Shown here piece by piece: positions 47,512-59,316 of a DNA stretch of 64,000 nucleotides. Positions within the stretch are counted from its first letter, which is position 1. Each line of letters opens with the position of its first letter. The position numbers and the translations under genes are program-made. Location: positions 187,638,669 through 187,702,668 of the forward strand of contig NC_081413.1 of the NCBI RefSeq assembly GCF_030272615.1, given 5' to 3'. Source of the stretch: Cryptomeria japonica (lineage: Eukaryota; Streptophyta; Pinopsida; Cupressales; Cupressaceae). Below the pieces are notes generated by a model. The model searched no databases. It was not told the origin of the DNA and was given only the letters and a program-made list of their open reading frames with translations.

Positions 47512-49199
47512 TGACCACTAAAAGCAATGAGTTCCCAATCCCAACCTCTATGTGGATCATGATGCCCAAGTAGAGGAAGAATAAGTTGACCAACCTAAAA
47601 TTCTCCATGTTTGACGACTTTTTGTGGAAGATCCCTACAACAAAGAAATGTTAGAAAAACTTGTCAAAGTTTATCTGAATGGATTCCTAATCAAGCTTAT
47701 CAGATAGGGGGCATGATTGCCACCTAACTTTGACCGTTCTATCCTTGACACCCCTATGGAAGGAAACTTTGCTAACTAACCTCTTCTTAGTACCATTCTA
47801 CATTCGCACTTACTAGGACTTCCAATCCCCCTATTTCTCAAGCACCTAGGTCATCTACACCTCTCCATAATTTCTCCAATTACATCAATGCTAGCTTGCC
47901 CCTCATTAGTGCCATTTCCGGTTTGCACCCTCCAATCACTTCCCAAATTACCACATCTTCTTACCAATATATTCCACACATATCCAAGGGTCTAACTCAG
48001 GAAAATATATCCTTAATGTTCAAAATAAACAACTTGACCTTATGAGGGAAATCCAGGACATGAAGGATCTTATTAAAAATCTCAAGGATGAAACTCATAA
48101 AAAATATACACCTTTTAGGAAATTTGTCCATGTCCTTATGACCCCTCCATTTTAGTAGCTCCATACCCTCCCGGTTTTGAAATGCCTAAACTTGACAAGT
48201 ACAAAGGAAAAGGTGACCCTAGGGAACATGTGCAAGAATTTTACATGCCCTATCAAGAGGTCTCCTACAGTGATGTCTAACTGCGACAACTTTTCCCTAA
48301 GAATCTTAGTGGATCTACCCTTGCTTGGTTCTAAACCTTGCCACATGGTTCAATTGTCATTCCCTGACCTGGTCAAAAAATTTATGTCACACTACAAGTA
48401 CAACATCAAGAATGATGCCACTATGATAGACCTATGCAACACAAAGAAAAGGGTTGGAGAAATATTCGCCAACATTTTGCAAAGGTGGCAACATCTTATC
48501 AAGAAGTTTTCGTGAGACATACGTGAATCTTATCGAATTGAGCTATTTCAATGCAACCTTGTCCTGGAAATATCTCATACATTGAGCTATCAATGTCTTG
48601 AAACCTTTGAGAAAGTCACTAAGAAAGGCTTAGCATTTGAATGAGTCCTCGTAGAGCAAGGTAAACTAAATCCCTATCAGAAAGATTCCCAAGGTTCTTT
48701 ATTGTCCAATGACAAGTCTAGGTATTGGTCCAAGAACAAGAATGTTTTCAATGATGGAGTAACTAATGCCAAACGTATTTAGACTATTACCATCTTGACC
48801 AATCCTACAACCATCGATAACCTATCCAACAACCAATCTGATTCACATAACCAACCCAAACCCCGAAACAACATTTCCATCTCAGGGTGATCCTCCCATC
48901 TGAATAATCAACCTAAGTACGAATACACTCCACTTGTTCAACCTATTGAGGTTGTCTTCCAAAATCTTGTCAATGATGGTGTCATTTTCTTCCCAATGAC
49001 CCATTCGTATGAGGCTAACCAACCAAAACCTAGATGGTACAATGAGAATGAATATTGTGAATACCATCATTTTTATGGCCATGATACACGAAAGTGTATG
49101 AAACTCAAGAACTACATTCAAGACCTTACTGACAAAGATGATGTTGAGGTTGCAGTTACTAAGCCCAATAATTCCAATTATAAGCTTAAGATGTATTAG
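47512..49199 (+). pseudogene. Giant gypsy gag (broken)
   Basis: Begins near MTTKSNEFPI. The retrotransposon Gag core is clear at about 48170-48700 when frames are combined: PGFEMPKLDKYKGKGDPREH, then LVKKFMSHYKYNI, ATMIDLCNTKKRVGE and FANILQRWQHLIKKF. Near 49045 a CEYHHFYGHDTRKC zinc-knuckle variant (C-x3-H-type) follows, as is usual for Tat-group Gag. Stops and frameshifts break it. Confidence 0.75.
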
Positions 49200-49739
49200 G
49201 TTCCCTTCCCCAAGTATGGTAGGACAAAGGCTCATCATCTCATTTGGTCCCTTACGACTACACCAACAATATCTTTGGATTTGACTCATTGGTAAGCCTA
49301 ATTTAACTTGTCGATACTCATGTTAACACCATTACCATCTAAGGAGTTGACCCCACATCTACACCTCATAGACCTCGTGTAACCATTCAGGGCACCCCTC
49401 CTACTCAACAATCCAACAAACCACCTCAAGATAAGATAATCATCCAAGGTGCTTCAACCTCCAATTCATCTCCCCAAAAATATTGCTATGTCACCACCTG
49501 CTGAGGGAAAGTAACTAGTCAAGGAGCTCCTCCTCATCCTCTCATTGCTTCCACCTCATCAAAAAATCACTACAACATCCTTGACCACCTTAGCAATATG
49601 CCTACACATATCTCCATCCTTGAGCTTCTCAAAACCTAACCCATCCATAAAGAGATCCTTGAACAGGCCCTCCTAGAATCTCGTGTCCCTAATACATTAA
49701 TGTTGCTCAATTCCAAGATTTGATAGGAAATATTGTTGT

Positions 49740-50150
49740 GTAGCGTCACTTGGTTTTCACCTCCAAATATGGTTCATCCATCAATCCCTCTCACATCAAA
49801 CCCCTTCACATTGTGGTCATTATGCAAAAACACAAAATCAAGAAAGTCCTAATAGATGTGGATCTAGACTAAACCTTTGTACATATAAATTAAGCAATTG
49901 GGAATCTCTAAAGATTTGGTTGATACATCCAATAAGATCATAATAAAAGCATATGATGATGTAAAAAGGGTCTCAAAAGGTACTATCACATCACCTCTTC
50001 AATTGGGCACTGCATTGATTGAGACTACTTGTCAGGTCTTGAACCTTGATCTCCCCTACAACATACTCCTCAACCATCCATGGATCCATTCCATTCAAGT
50101 TGTTCCCTCCACCTACCATTAATGCCTAAAATTCCCACACAATGGTAGAG
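49740..50150 (+). pseudogene. Giant gypsy protease region (decayed)
   Basis: VVIMQKHKIKKVLIDVDLD near 49810-49870 stands where the active-site Asp-Ser/Asn-Gly block should be, with the motif lost. LDLPYNILLNHPWIHSIQVV near 50045-50105 is the conserved C-terminal block of retroviral-type aspartic proteases in gypsy elements. Non-functional. Confidence 0.65.
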
Positions 50151-50548
50151 AGATCACGATCTTGATTGATCCATGACCTTTCCAATACTGCAAACTCCTT
50201 GAAGGAAAACATCCCTACCATTTCCCACTCAACACAATAGCTTCATCACCACCATTTGACACTTCCAACGTTGCATCTACCTCCACCCATCCTAAGGTCA
50301 AGGTCAACATTTTTGATAACGGTTGCGAAGAATATACTCTTCAGAACATATTCTATGTGGGGCATCTCCCTCCTCCAAAGTCTTATGGTAGGCCCAAGGA
50401 TATTGAAATTTAGAAGAAACCTACCATCAAGTGTAAGCAAATCACTTTCTATAAATGGGGCCCACTTGATGAAGAAAGTCTTGAAACTAATGTCACTTCT
50501 TGGCTCTACAGAGATTAAAATGAAGCACCTACAGACATTCCCAAAGAA

Positions 50549-50872
50549 ATGTATCATAAGGCATCAGCTATAGTAGAAAAGATGGGTTATAAAGGACATG
50601 GTCTTGGACGTAAGGAACAAGGAATAAAAGCACCCATCTCCCTAACTCCATACAAATACAATAAGGGCTTGGGTTACCCCACAATGCCTAAGGCCACCAT
50701 CGTCAATGCTCTGATGGACCCTCCCTCTGACGTTGACAACTCTGATGAAGAGGAATTCCATGAAGTGTCCTTTGAATATCTTAATGACCTCTACGAACAT
50801 GCCTATGTGAACACCATCACTCCTTCCATCCCAGCTGACTTGCCACTTGTATACCCCGAACTCATTGACTAG
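50549..50872 (+). pseudogene. G-patch domain in gypsy polyprotein
   Basis: An open 107-codon segment opens with SAIVEKMGYKGHGLGRKEQG, then IKAPISL and NKGLGY. This is the G-patch pattern (alternating Gly with the aromatic and GLG core) between protease and RT. G-patch domains are known at this position in some plant gypsy polyproteins and in betaretroviral protease, where they bind nucleic acid. An acidic linker follows (DVDNSDEEEF). The domain itself is uninterrupted. Confidence 0.7.
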
Positions 50873-51279
50873 GATCAATAAGGGCCCCTAGTTATTTATA
50901 TATGTGTTGATGATAATTCCCTCTTGGCATTACTAGACATGCAAGACCTTGATGATCACATGACTATCAACGACATCCAACTCAACAAGGAGGCATACTT
51001 TGGTAGTCAAGTCAACTCTCTTAGTCTCAAAAGTGAAAATAAAAAAAGAAAAAGAAAAAATCCCTTGGTGCCTTCAGACACAGAAAAAGTAAAAACAAAG
51101 GACGGATCTTCTAGTGAAAACCTGGATTAGGCGTTAGAAGGTGAGGGTCTTGACTTTCTTACCATTGTTTCCTTGCTACAGGTTAGATCATCCTTGCTAA
51201 TTGAGGAGACCGACACAGTTAACATGGGTACTGAGGATAATCTGAAGAATTTGCTTGTTGCTAAGTCTCTCACATGTCA

Positions 51280-52980
51280 AGAAAAATAGAACATTGTGAA
51301 CTTCCTTAAAGAGATATAGATCAACTTTGGTACTACGTTGACATGCCAGTCTTAGATCTTGAGTTAGTGGTGCACAACCTTGTCATCAAACCAGATGCAA
51401 AACCAATCAAGTAAAATCTTTGTAAGATGCACCCCCAAATTGCCATGTTGGTCGAAGCAAAGTTATAGAAAATGTTTGATGTTGGCTTCATATGACCCAT
51501 CAACTATGCAGAGTGGGTCTCAAAAATTGTACCTATTAGCAAGCCCATCGAGGGCATATAAATTTGCATAGACTTTAGATACCTCAACAAACCATGTCCT
51601 AAGGATGATTGCCCTCTACCAAAGATCAATATGATTGTTGATCTCACTATTGGACATGAGATTATTTCTTTGATGGATGGTTTCTCTGGCTATAATCAAA
51701 TCAAAATTGTTGAAGTAGATCAACATAAGAAAACTTTCACCACTCTATGGGGAACATTTTGTTATTAGGTTATGTCATTTGGATTAAAAAACATTGGCTC
51801 TACCTATCAAAGAGCAATGACTACCACTTTCTATGATCTCCTGCATGGCATCATGGAAGACTATGTGGACGACCTCCTAGGAAAATCAAATACACATGAA
51901 GAACACATTTCAATCTTAAGAAAGATCTTTGACAAATTGGAAAAATACAAGCCAAGTGGTGCAGTCACTGTTAGGAGGGACCTCAAGGAATGAGGTCAAT
52001 CTAGACTGTGCAACAGGAGTAAAACACAATGGAAACAAGACATATGATGGAGGCAAAGCAGAACTGATTGAATTATATCATAAAAACCAATTACAATATG
52101 TCGGAAACATGCGGGCTACAAGATTCAGCTCACAAGCCTAATAAATACATGCTCAATTACAATGTTGGTCAACTCCGTACCTATTGATCTCAAGATAGAT
52201 CTTCTATGTTATAAATTGAATCATTTATAATGCTTAATTACATTGATTTATATAATCAAGAGGGATCTGTGTCGGCCCAATATTAATCAAATGTTAATGA
52301 AAAAAATGAAACGTATAAAACCACCAGGTCAGCCTCCACTAAAGAGAATCCTCTAGAAAATCCAAACGATGAAGTGTGGACCAAAGGGAAGGCCGGCCAC
52401 ATGCCAAGGAATGTTCAAAATAATGAACTGAAGGTTTGCAAGCTATGGAAAGGATCCGCAAGATTCGCTAATAGCAAAAAGATCCAAGCGGTTTTGGTGT
52501 TGTAAGCCAGAAAATTGTCTCAAATTCTGGAATCAATAACTTGCCAGAAAAAGATCCAAACTTCATGCAAACTTAGGGTAAGGAAGATAATCATGTCCAC
52601 AAGCAAAATCTAGCTCCACAAGATCCATTGAGAAAATGCAAGAAAATACATAAACAAAAGGTTGAAACTGCAAACAAGAAACAAACTAAAAAGAAATGTT
52701 TTTGGTTGATGCAAGATTGCCAAGAACCAGGGATGTTGTTGCATCACTAAGGCTTAATCCCGAGAAATGTGTTTTTGGAGTCACTTCCAAAAATCTTCTT
52801 GGTTTCACGTAGAGGAATTGAAGTAGATCTAGCAAATGTCAAAAGAAATCATGGAAATGCCTCCCCCTTAAACTATCAAGAAGCCTTGTAGTGTACAAGG
52901 TAAACTTCAGTTCATTTGATAATTTATCACACGGCTTGTAGATAAGTGCCATCCATTTTCTTATCTCATGCGAAATGACA
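51280..52980 (+). pseudogene. Giant gypsy reverse transcriptase, split by a solo LTR
   Basis: Visible: CKMHPQIAMLVEAKL near 51420, SKPIEGI and CIDFRYLNKPCPKDDCPLPKI near 51540-51620, SLMDGFSGYNQI near 51670, YVDDLL catalytic motif near 51870, then interruption at 51957. The thumb/connection resumes at 52752 (LNPEKCVFGVTSKNLLGF). Deleting the insertion and one target copy restores the frame across the junction, which confirms the boundary. Stops at several other sites. Confidence 0.8.
51957..52746 (+). repeat. Solo LTR, 790 bp, inside the RT coding region
   Basis: Begins TGGTGCAGTCAC and ends GTTGCATCA, giving inverted TG-TGCA termini. TATA-like GTATAAAACC lies near 52314. Flanks CCAAG (51952-51956) and CTAAG (52747-52751) are a 4/5 duplication. 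The small reading frames within are not genes. Confidence 0.75.
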
Positions 52981-53384
52981 CTAGGTTTCAATGATATTTC
53001 TTGTTCCAGAAAGCTTTCAACAAACTCAAACAATATTTGGCATTGTGCCAGTATTAATGCCTCTTATTCCAAGACAACCACTTTTTTTGTACATTTCAGC
53101 TACTTTAGTGGCCCTAGGGGCATTACTTGCACAAACTGATGATCAAGGTAAATATCATGCTATCTACTACATCAGTCATACATTGGTATGATATGAGCTT
53201 AATTACACTCTAATGGAACAAGTGTGTCTTGTAGCAACCACAAGACCGAGCTCATTGCAAAGATTGACCCCCTCAAGTACTTACTATCAAGGGCCTCACT
53301 GCTAAGTTGGTTATGTTGTTAAGTGAACTTGAGATTGAGTATGTATACCAGAAGGAAATCAAAGGACAAGTAATCATTGATTAG

Positions 53385-53850
53385 TTGGTCGACACCGCTC
53401 TACAAGGAGAACACCCCCTAATTGCAGAATTTCCAGATGAATATCATGGCCATCACATAGTCCACTCAGTGGCACCTTTACTTAGATGGTTCATGCATGC
53501 AACATGGATCAGGGACAGGAATTCTATTGATCACTCCTCAAGGAGATTGCATACTCAAGTCTTACAAAATAGCCTTTACATGCACAAATAATATCGCGGA
53601 GTATGAAGCCCTCATTATTGGTCTCTGCCTAGCTATTCAATGGAAGATCACTAATCGACATGTTTATGGAGACTCCCAACTTATCATTAAACAAGTCAAT
53701 GATGAGTATGAAATGAAAGATGATAAGTTCCTCCCATATTACTGCATGGTAGAAACTTTCAAGAAGCACTTCACTTCCATCCATTTTGAGTAGATCCCTC
53801 GAACAAACAACAGAGCTACAGATGCCATGGCTACCATTGGTTACCTACTA
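53385..53850 (+). pseudogene. Giant gypsy RNase H
   Basis: GILLITPQGDCILKSYKIAFTC, NNIAEYEALI, HVYGDSQLIIKQVNDEYE and HFTSIHFE with Asp/Glu residues spaced as in gypsy RNase H. An upstream partial RT-connection RNase H-like segment (SATLVALGALLAQTD) is at about 53095-53145. Stop at 53791. Confidence 0.8.
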
Positions 53851-54139
53851 TAGATCCCAAAAAATAATCAAAAGTGTGAATTCTTGGTTGAGAATCTTCT
53901 AGTCCCAGCATATGATGTCCTTGAGTCTGACATGGTGTGTTTCCTTATTGGTCTCGACTCTCTCTGGTAATAAGAAACCTACACCTACCTCTGTGACAAT
54001 ACCTTTCCCCCTCACCTCACCAAAACCCGACAATAGACTTTCATTCATCGATCTTCCTGTTACACTATCATTGGAGATACTCTCTTTTGAAGGCACTTTG
54101 ATGGAACCCTCTAAGGTGTTTAGACAAAAAGGAGGATGA

Positions 54140-55187
54140 ACGAGCATTACACGAGGTACACGAAGGTATCTATGGGGCACACTCAAGTGGCCTCACTCTA
54201 TATAAGAAGTTGTTATGCATAGGATATTACTAGCCTACAATGGAACAAAACGCCTATCACTGTGTCAAGAAATGTGTGCCTTGTAAAAAACATGGTGATA
54301 AGATACACGAGTCATCTCAGGATCTGTATCCATTCATCACATCCTGGCCCTTCTCATAGTGGGGGCTTGATATCATTAGAAAAATCCATCCCACTTCATC
54401 AAATGGCCACAAATTCATAATCATTGCCACAAAATACTTCACCAAGTGGGTGGAAGCCATACCACTCACCTTTACCATTGGTAAACAAATTGCTAAATTT
54501 ATGCTAAATTATCTAATATCTATATGGAATTCCTAAGGTTATCATTACAGATAATGGCAGGCCTTTCAAAAATAAGGATGGCAAAGAATTGTGCTATAAA
54601 TTCACCATCCAACATCACTTCTCCACTCCATACTACTTGCAAGGTAATGGTCAAGTTGAGGCTTTAAATAAACTCTCATCAAAATTCTTAAGAAAATAGT
54701 CAATAAAGTTGGTCGTGATTGGCACTTACAACTCCACCCTTCCCTTTGGGCCTACTGCACTAACATTCACATGCCCATAGAAGCTACCCCATATTCCCTA
54801 GTCTTTGATTATGAACTTGTTCGCCCCCTTGAGATCGATATCCCCTCACTTTTAGTGTCACTACAGAACATCCTCCCTGGAAAGGAATACAAAGTGATTG
54901 GATTACAAGAACTTGAATTGCTAGATGAATGATGTCTTAAGGCCTTGGATCATCTTCGAGTTTATCAGAATCATCTCCGACTCAGCTATAACAAGAAGTT
55001 CAAGACTCGGGAAATCAACATTAGTGACCTTTTCCTTGTGGAAAATCAGAGGAATCTTCAGAATCGAGAAAAGAAAGGCAAGTTCAAGCCTAATTGGTTA
55101 GGACCCTATGTTATCACTGCCAATCCTAAAGGAGAATCCTTGGATGAGCCTATGAACATCCTACACTTGAATAAATTCTTTGCTTGA
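54140..55187 (+). pseudogene. Giant gypsy integrase
   Basis: Zinc region EVHEGIYGAHSSGL...CVKKCVPCKKHGD (near 54150-54300), core LDIIRKIHPTSSNGHK, ITDNGRPFKNK (near 54545) and GNGQVEALNK (near 54645), GATPYS-type segment near 54785, and an 80-codon open C-terminus (54945-55187) with KPNWLGPYVI and LHLNKFF. No chromodomain visible, as expected for Tat-type. Stops and a frame change near 54520 disable it. Confidence 0.8.
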
Positions 55188-55199
55188 TCTTCAGAGTCC

Positions 55200-55979
55200 T
55201 AGTTTTCAAAAAACACAAAAAAAAAAAGCACAAAAAATACAAAAAAAATAATTGAAAAATGAAAAAAAGTCAAGAAAATATTTTCGTCCATTAGTGAAAA
55301 CCACTATGTGGCACTATGGGCAAGTAACTTGGTGAAAAATTGATCACAAGCATCAAGGTAAATATGTCAAATCCACTATCTCTTTAGACTCTCATCCTAT
55401 CACAACCATCCCTTCCATTCACCTTTCTCTAGCAATATAACTCATTAATTTGTCATCCACCCATGCTAAACCTATCACCCCCCTTTCCTCTCCATGTAGG
55501 AACTCTTCACCCCATTCATTTCTATTGCTAACCTCCTCATTGATCCCACCTCACCTTCCTCCCATTGAGATGATGAGATAGATTCCAAAACTATGAATAA
55601 GGATCGTCCAATCACACTTATCTTTTATCTCATCATCTTGAGAATTTATCCCATCACATTGAGCTTCCCCCTAGTATCATGAGCATTTCATGTCAATATG
55701 AGCTTTTCTTGACTTTCACATCAACCAAACATCCATCTATACTATGCTAATCAAATCTAAGTGGCAATTCTATTATCGACATACCTTGCACATCTATCTG
55801 GTCCTTCTGCCACCCTCTTTCAATCACATCAATTATCCTTGCCCATCAGGATGCATCCTTCCCATGTCTGGCAGTTTATTCAAATCCATGTCCTACTCTT
55901 GGCAAGAGATGTCAATTGGCCATGTGTATGTCATTTGTATGATTGGTCTTTTTGCTTTGATTTTCATTTTGTCTCCTAT
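55200..55979 (+). other. Post-pol spacer with A-rich block
   Basis: A-rich run 55205-55275 equivalent to 6880-7070, then non-coding sequence to the solo LTR. No gene. Confidence 0.55.
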
Positions 55980-57054
55980 TGTAATACCCTAAAAATGGTC
56001 ATCCAAAACCATGGGCCCCTAATCTCGACTAATGTGCTTAAATTCAATAAAATTCATCAAGGTCCCAAATCAAATAATAAATTTAAATCAATCATGAGAA
56101 CCTGATTAATTAATTCCTAAGGTATAAAATGCAACATGGCAATTACAATTAATTAAATTCTCATTTAATTAATTGATCAAATTCAAAAAAAAAAAAAAAT
56201 TTAAAATCAAATATCTCATTTATTTAATTAAATATCTTTTGCATATTTAATAAATAAATACAAATTGCCATAAATCTTCAAAAAAAGGAAACAAATCAAG
56301 AAAGAGGAATTAATTTGAAAAATAAATTGGAAATTATGAGCACAAAAATTCAAAAAAGGAAACAAATCGACTGAACTCAAGAAAAATGAAAAGAATCTGA
56401 GTTGCTAATTTGAACTCAATCTTATCTCTCCAAAATGGAATTAAATTGTCCAATCAAATCATTTCACCTGGATTGTGCTTCCTTCAAATCGATCTCGAGT
56501 GTTCATTAAAGATCAATCCCGACCTTCAATCTCCCTCTTGATTTTCCTATAAATCCAGGCTCTCATTCCTCAATCAGCATCTGAGAATTTTACATCGTTA
56601 CTATGTTAATATTGTGTTGCAGTTTATCGAGGAAATTTTGAAGAAGCTTTGCATATTTAATTCATCAATCAACTTTATTTTCATTTAGCTTTCATTTAAT
56701 CTTAGAATCATTTAGACTTCTAGTTCATTAGCTTAGATTCATTTCTCTTATCTAGATTCAATTTCTTGCATATAATCTAGCTTAGCTTCATTTAGAGATT
56801 TGATCATTTAGCTTGATAATCTCATTTTGCTTAATCAATCAATATTGCATGCATTTAAAAATCCTTCATTTGAGTGTAGTCTAGTCATTGGATAGCTTAG
56901 CAATCTGAGAGCAATCCACACTCACATTTTCTAGGAGGCAATAAGCTGACTTGCAATGGATTTCATTTTGTTGTTTTTGATTAACTAACCCATGCAAATA
57001 ATGGTTTATTGAAGTGTTTGTGCCTTTACAGGTTCCCCAAATTTTACATACACA
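55980..57054 (+). repeat. Solo LTR with perfect CCTAT target duplication
   Basis: TGTAATACCCTAAAAATGG...TACATACACA, 1,075 bp, flanked on both sides by CCTAT (55975-55979 and 57055-57059). TATA box at 56548-56554. Same family as the LTR at 8641. The exact flanking duplication shows it inserted as a full element and recombined to one LTR; it is not the 3' LTR of the adjacent gypsy. Confidence 0.85.
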
Positions 57055-57059
57055 CCTAT

Positions 57060-58136
57060 GACTATTCCTATATGGGGCTAGTTTGATCACTCTATATCAT
57101 GGTATATCTTGGATTGGTGTATCGTGGGGCATCTTTTTGTGGTATGGTGTGTTTGCTGGTTTCTCTTGTATGATCCAACAATCTTGCATTTACACCTTCA
57201 GTAGTGTTTGTGAACCTGTGTGCATTGAGATAACCTATTGTTTGAGAGTCTACTCCACACCTCGGAAATCCACAACATCCTAACTTTTATAGTCACGGGT
57301 GTAGATAATCTGTGGCAATATCAAAACTAGGTTTTCTCTCCACATTTACACAACAAGAATCTAATCCATCCATTCACCTCACTTATCATCCATGTCTCCT
57401 AGAGACTCCAATTTATTTACCCTTCCCCCTTTCTCTTCTTCTATCCTATATATTTCATTGTGTTGTGATTGGCACATCACAAAAAAACTCATTCACTTCC
57501 ATTTGCATTATCACTTCATTTGCACCTAACCATTTTAGAATTTCATGATTTGCATTTATTCCTAATTTTATTTGCATTATCATTATAGGATTCAATTTCA
57601 CTTTTTATCATTATAGGCTTCATTTCATGCCATGTTCACTTGCATTATCATTTCATTTTTTTTACAATCTTTTTTCATTTGCATTCTCATTTTTTACCTC
57701 ATTTTCATTACATATGTTAATAGAGTTCATCTTCTTTCATATCACTAGGGTTCATATCACTTCATAATGCATCATTATCATTTCATTAGCATAACCATTT
57801 CATTTTACATCTTATTATATTCCATCTTATTTTATAACATTATATTATAACCATTGCATTTAAATCATATAAATTATTTCATATCATAAACATTTTTTCA
57901 TCATAAATCATTCATCAAACAAATAATCAATACATCATATAAGTCATGCATCCATAGTCCACCATACATACATAATAGATTAGATGTCATTATACAAATT
58001 CATATCATCACAGAACACACATCACATAAACATCATATACATATGCATATATCTCATCCATCTTGCATTCACAATATGTTAGTAACATCTCATACATTGA
58101 ATCATAACACATACATCTCATAATAGCAATGCATAC
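57060..58136. other. Spacer, low-complexity ATTTGCATTATC-rich
   Basis: From about 57480 to 58130 the sequence is dominated by short variants of TCATTTGCATTATCATT and CATCATAC. No gene recognised. It continues after the next solo LTR at 59312. Confidence 0.6.
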
Positions 58137-59311
58137 TATAATGGTGAAAAATTAGGGTTTCCACCATTAGAGAGATGAAAAACATTAATTTTTCAGTACA
58201 TCCAAAAGAGGGATAATCCAATAGATCCAATCCCAAATTAGGAATGATAGGGATTGAATACTAAATAGATTTAAGGGGTGTGTGAATTGATTGACCCTCT
58301 TTTGTGAGTTGAAATATTGAATTAAGGTAATATGCTAAAAAATGAAGACAAAACTAAGAAAACAATGATCTACAGACGTGGGATTTTTGCACACACCTAG
58401 ATTTAAGAAATATATACAAATTCAGACCCAATCCTTGAAAAATCTCCAAAAATGTCAAGACCATGGTGGTGGGCACCTTTGTCCTCCTACTTTTTTGCAG
58501 ACCAAAAAGAATTTGATTCATCTCTGCTAATAAAGCTTATTCTGAATATTGTAGCTCCATACCTGTTTCCTGCACACAGAAAGAAGGGGAAATAGGTTGG
58601 AAATAGGGGTTTGCCTAAGTCAAACCTGAGTTTAGGAATTAACCTTGAACGAAATATTTCAAATACTTTAAATAAATGATGGAAAGGTATACCTAAGATT
58701 TGCAATGAATGATGATAATGATTTGCTTCTTTAATGTAATCACATATGTTGTATGAAATGGTATGAACATGACAAAACACCAATCATGCACATTCTTACA
58801 AATGAATGATGTAAAGTTGCTCCACAATGGATAGATGAAGATTATGCAGCTTTGAAGACCTCTAGAGATTCTTGATGATGAATACTTCAATACTTGGATG
58901 CTTGATTGCTTGAATTCCCACCTATATGAATGTCTTGTATCTCTAAATGAGAGGGGAATACCTTCTTATATACTTGTTTGTCGTCAAACATATTAATTTT
59001 TTGACATAAGACGACATGAAACAAGGTTTCCCGCTCAAAATTTGGATAGGGCAAAGGGTTTGAATTGGGGCCCAACTAGGGAGAACCATGGCATGGCATT
59101 ATGGTCCCAGTGAGGACGAAGGCGCCACGCCCTGATCCTACCCCATATATGGGCCATGGTTAAGGGTCCCAGCAAGGTATAATGTGAAAATATGGCCATT
59201 ATTGCATGGTACAAGAATAAATGGGTCCTAATCAAACATGAGGATGCAAACACTAAGGTGAGGGCCTCAAATGTGATCAAAATTGTAAAGGTGCAATTTT
59301 AGGATGCTACA
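58137..59311 (-). repeat. Minus-strand solo LTR with perfect CATAC duplication
   Basis: On the minus strand TGTAGCATCCTAAAATTGCACC...CCATTATA, 1,175 bp; final TATA probably derives from TACA by one C-to-T change. CATAC lies at 58132-58136 and 59312-59316. A minus-strand TATATAAG box at 58965-58972 is the likely promoter. The reading frames inside are not genes. Confidence 0.8.
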
Positions 59312-59316
59312 CATAC

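Noticed and set aside
50549-50872. G-patch host gene
   Set aside because: Flanked directly by gypsy protease and RT in the same orientation, so it is part of the polyprotein.
55980-57054. Taken at first as the 3' LTR of the gypsy element at 47512-55187
   Set aside because: It has its own perfect CCTAT target duplication on both sides, so it is a solo LTR inserted into the element.
58137-59311. Several small open frames on both strands
   Set aside because: All fall inside the minus-strand solo LTR and carry no recognisable domain.
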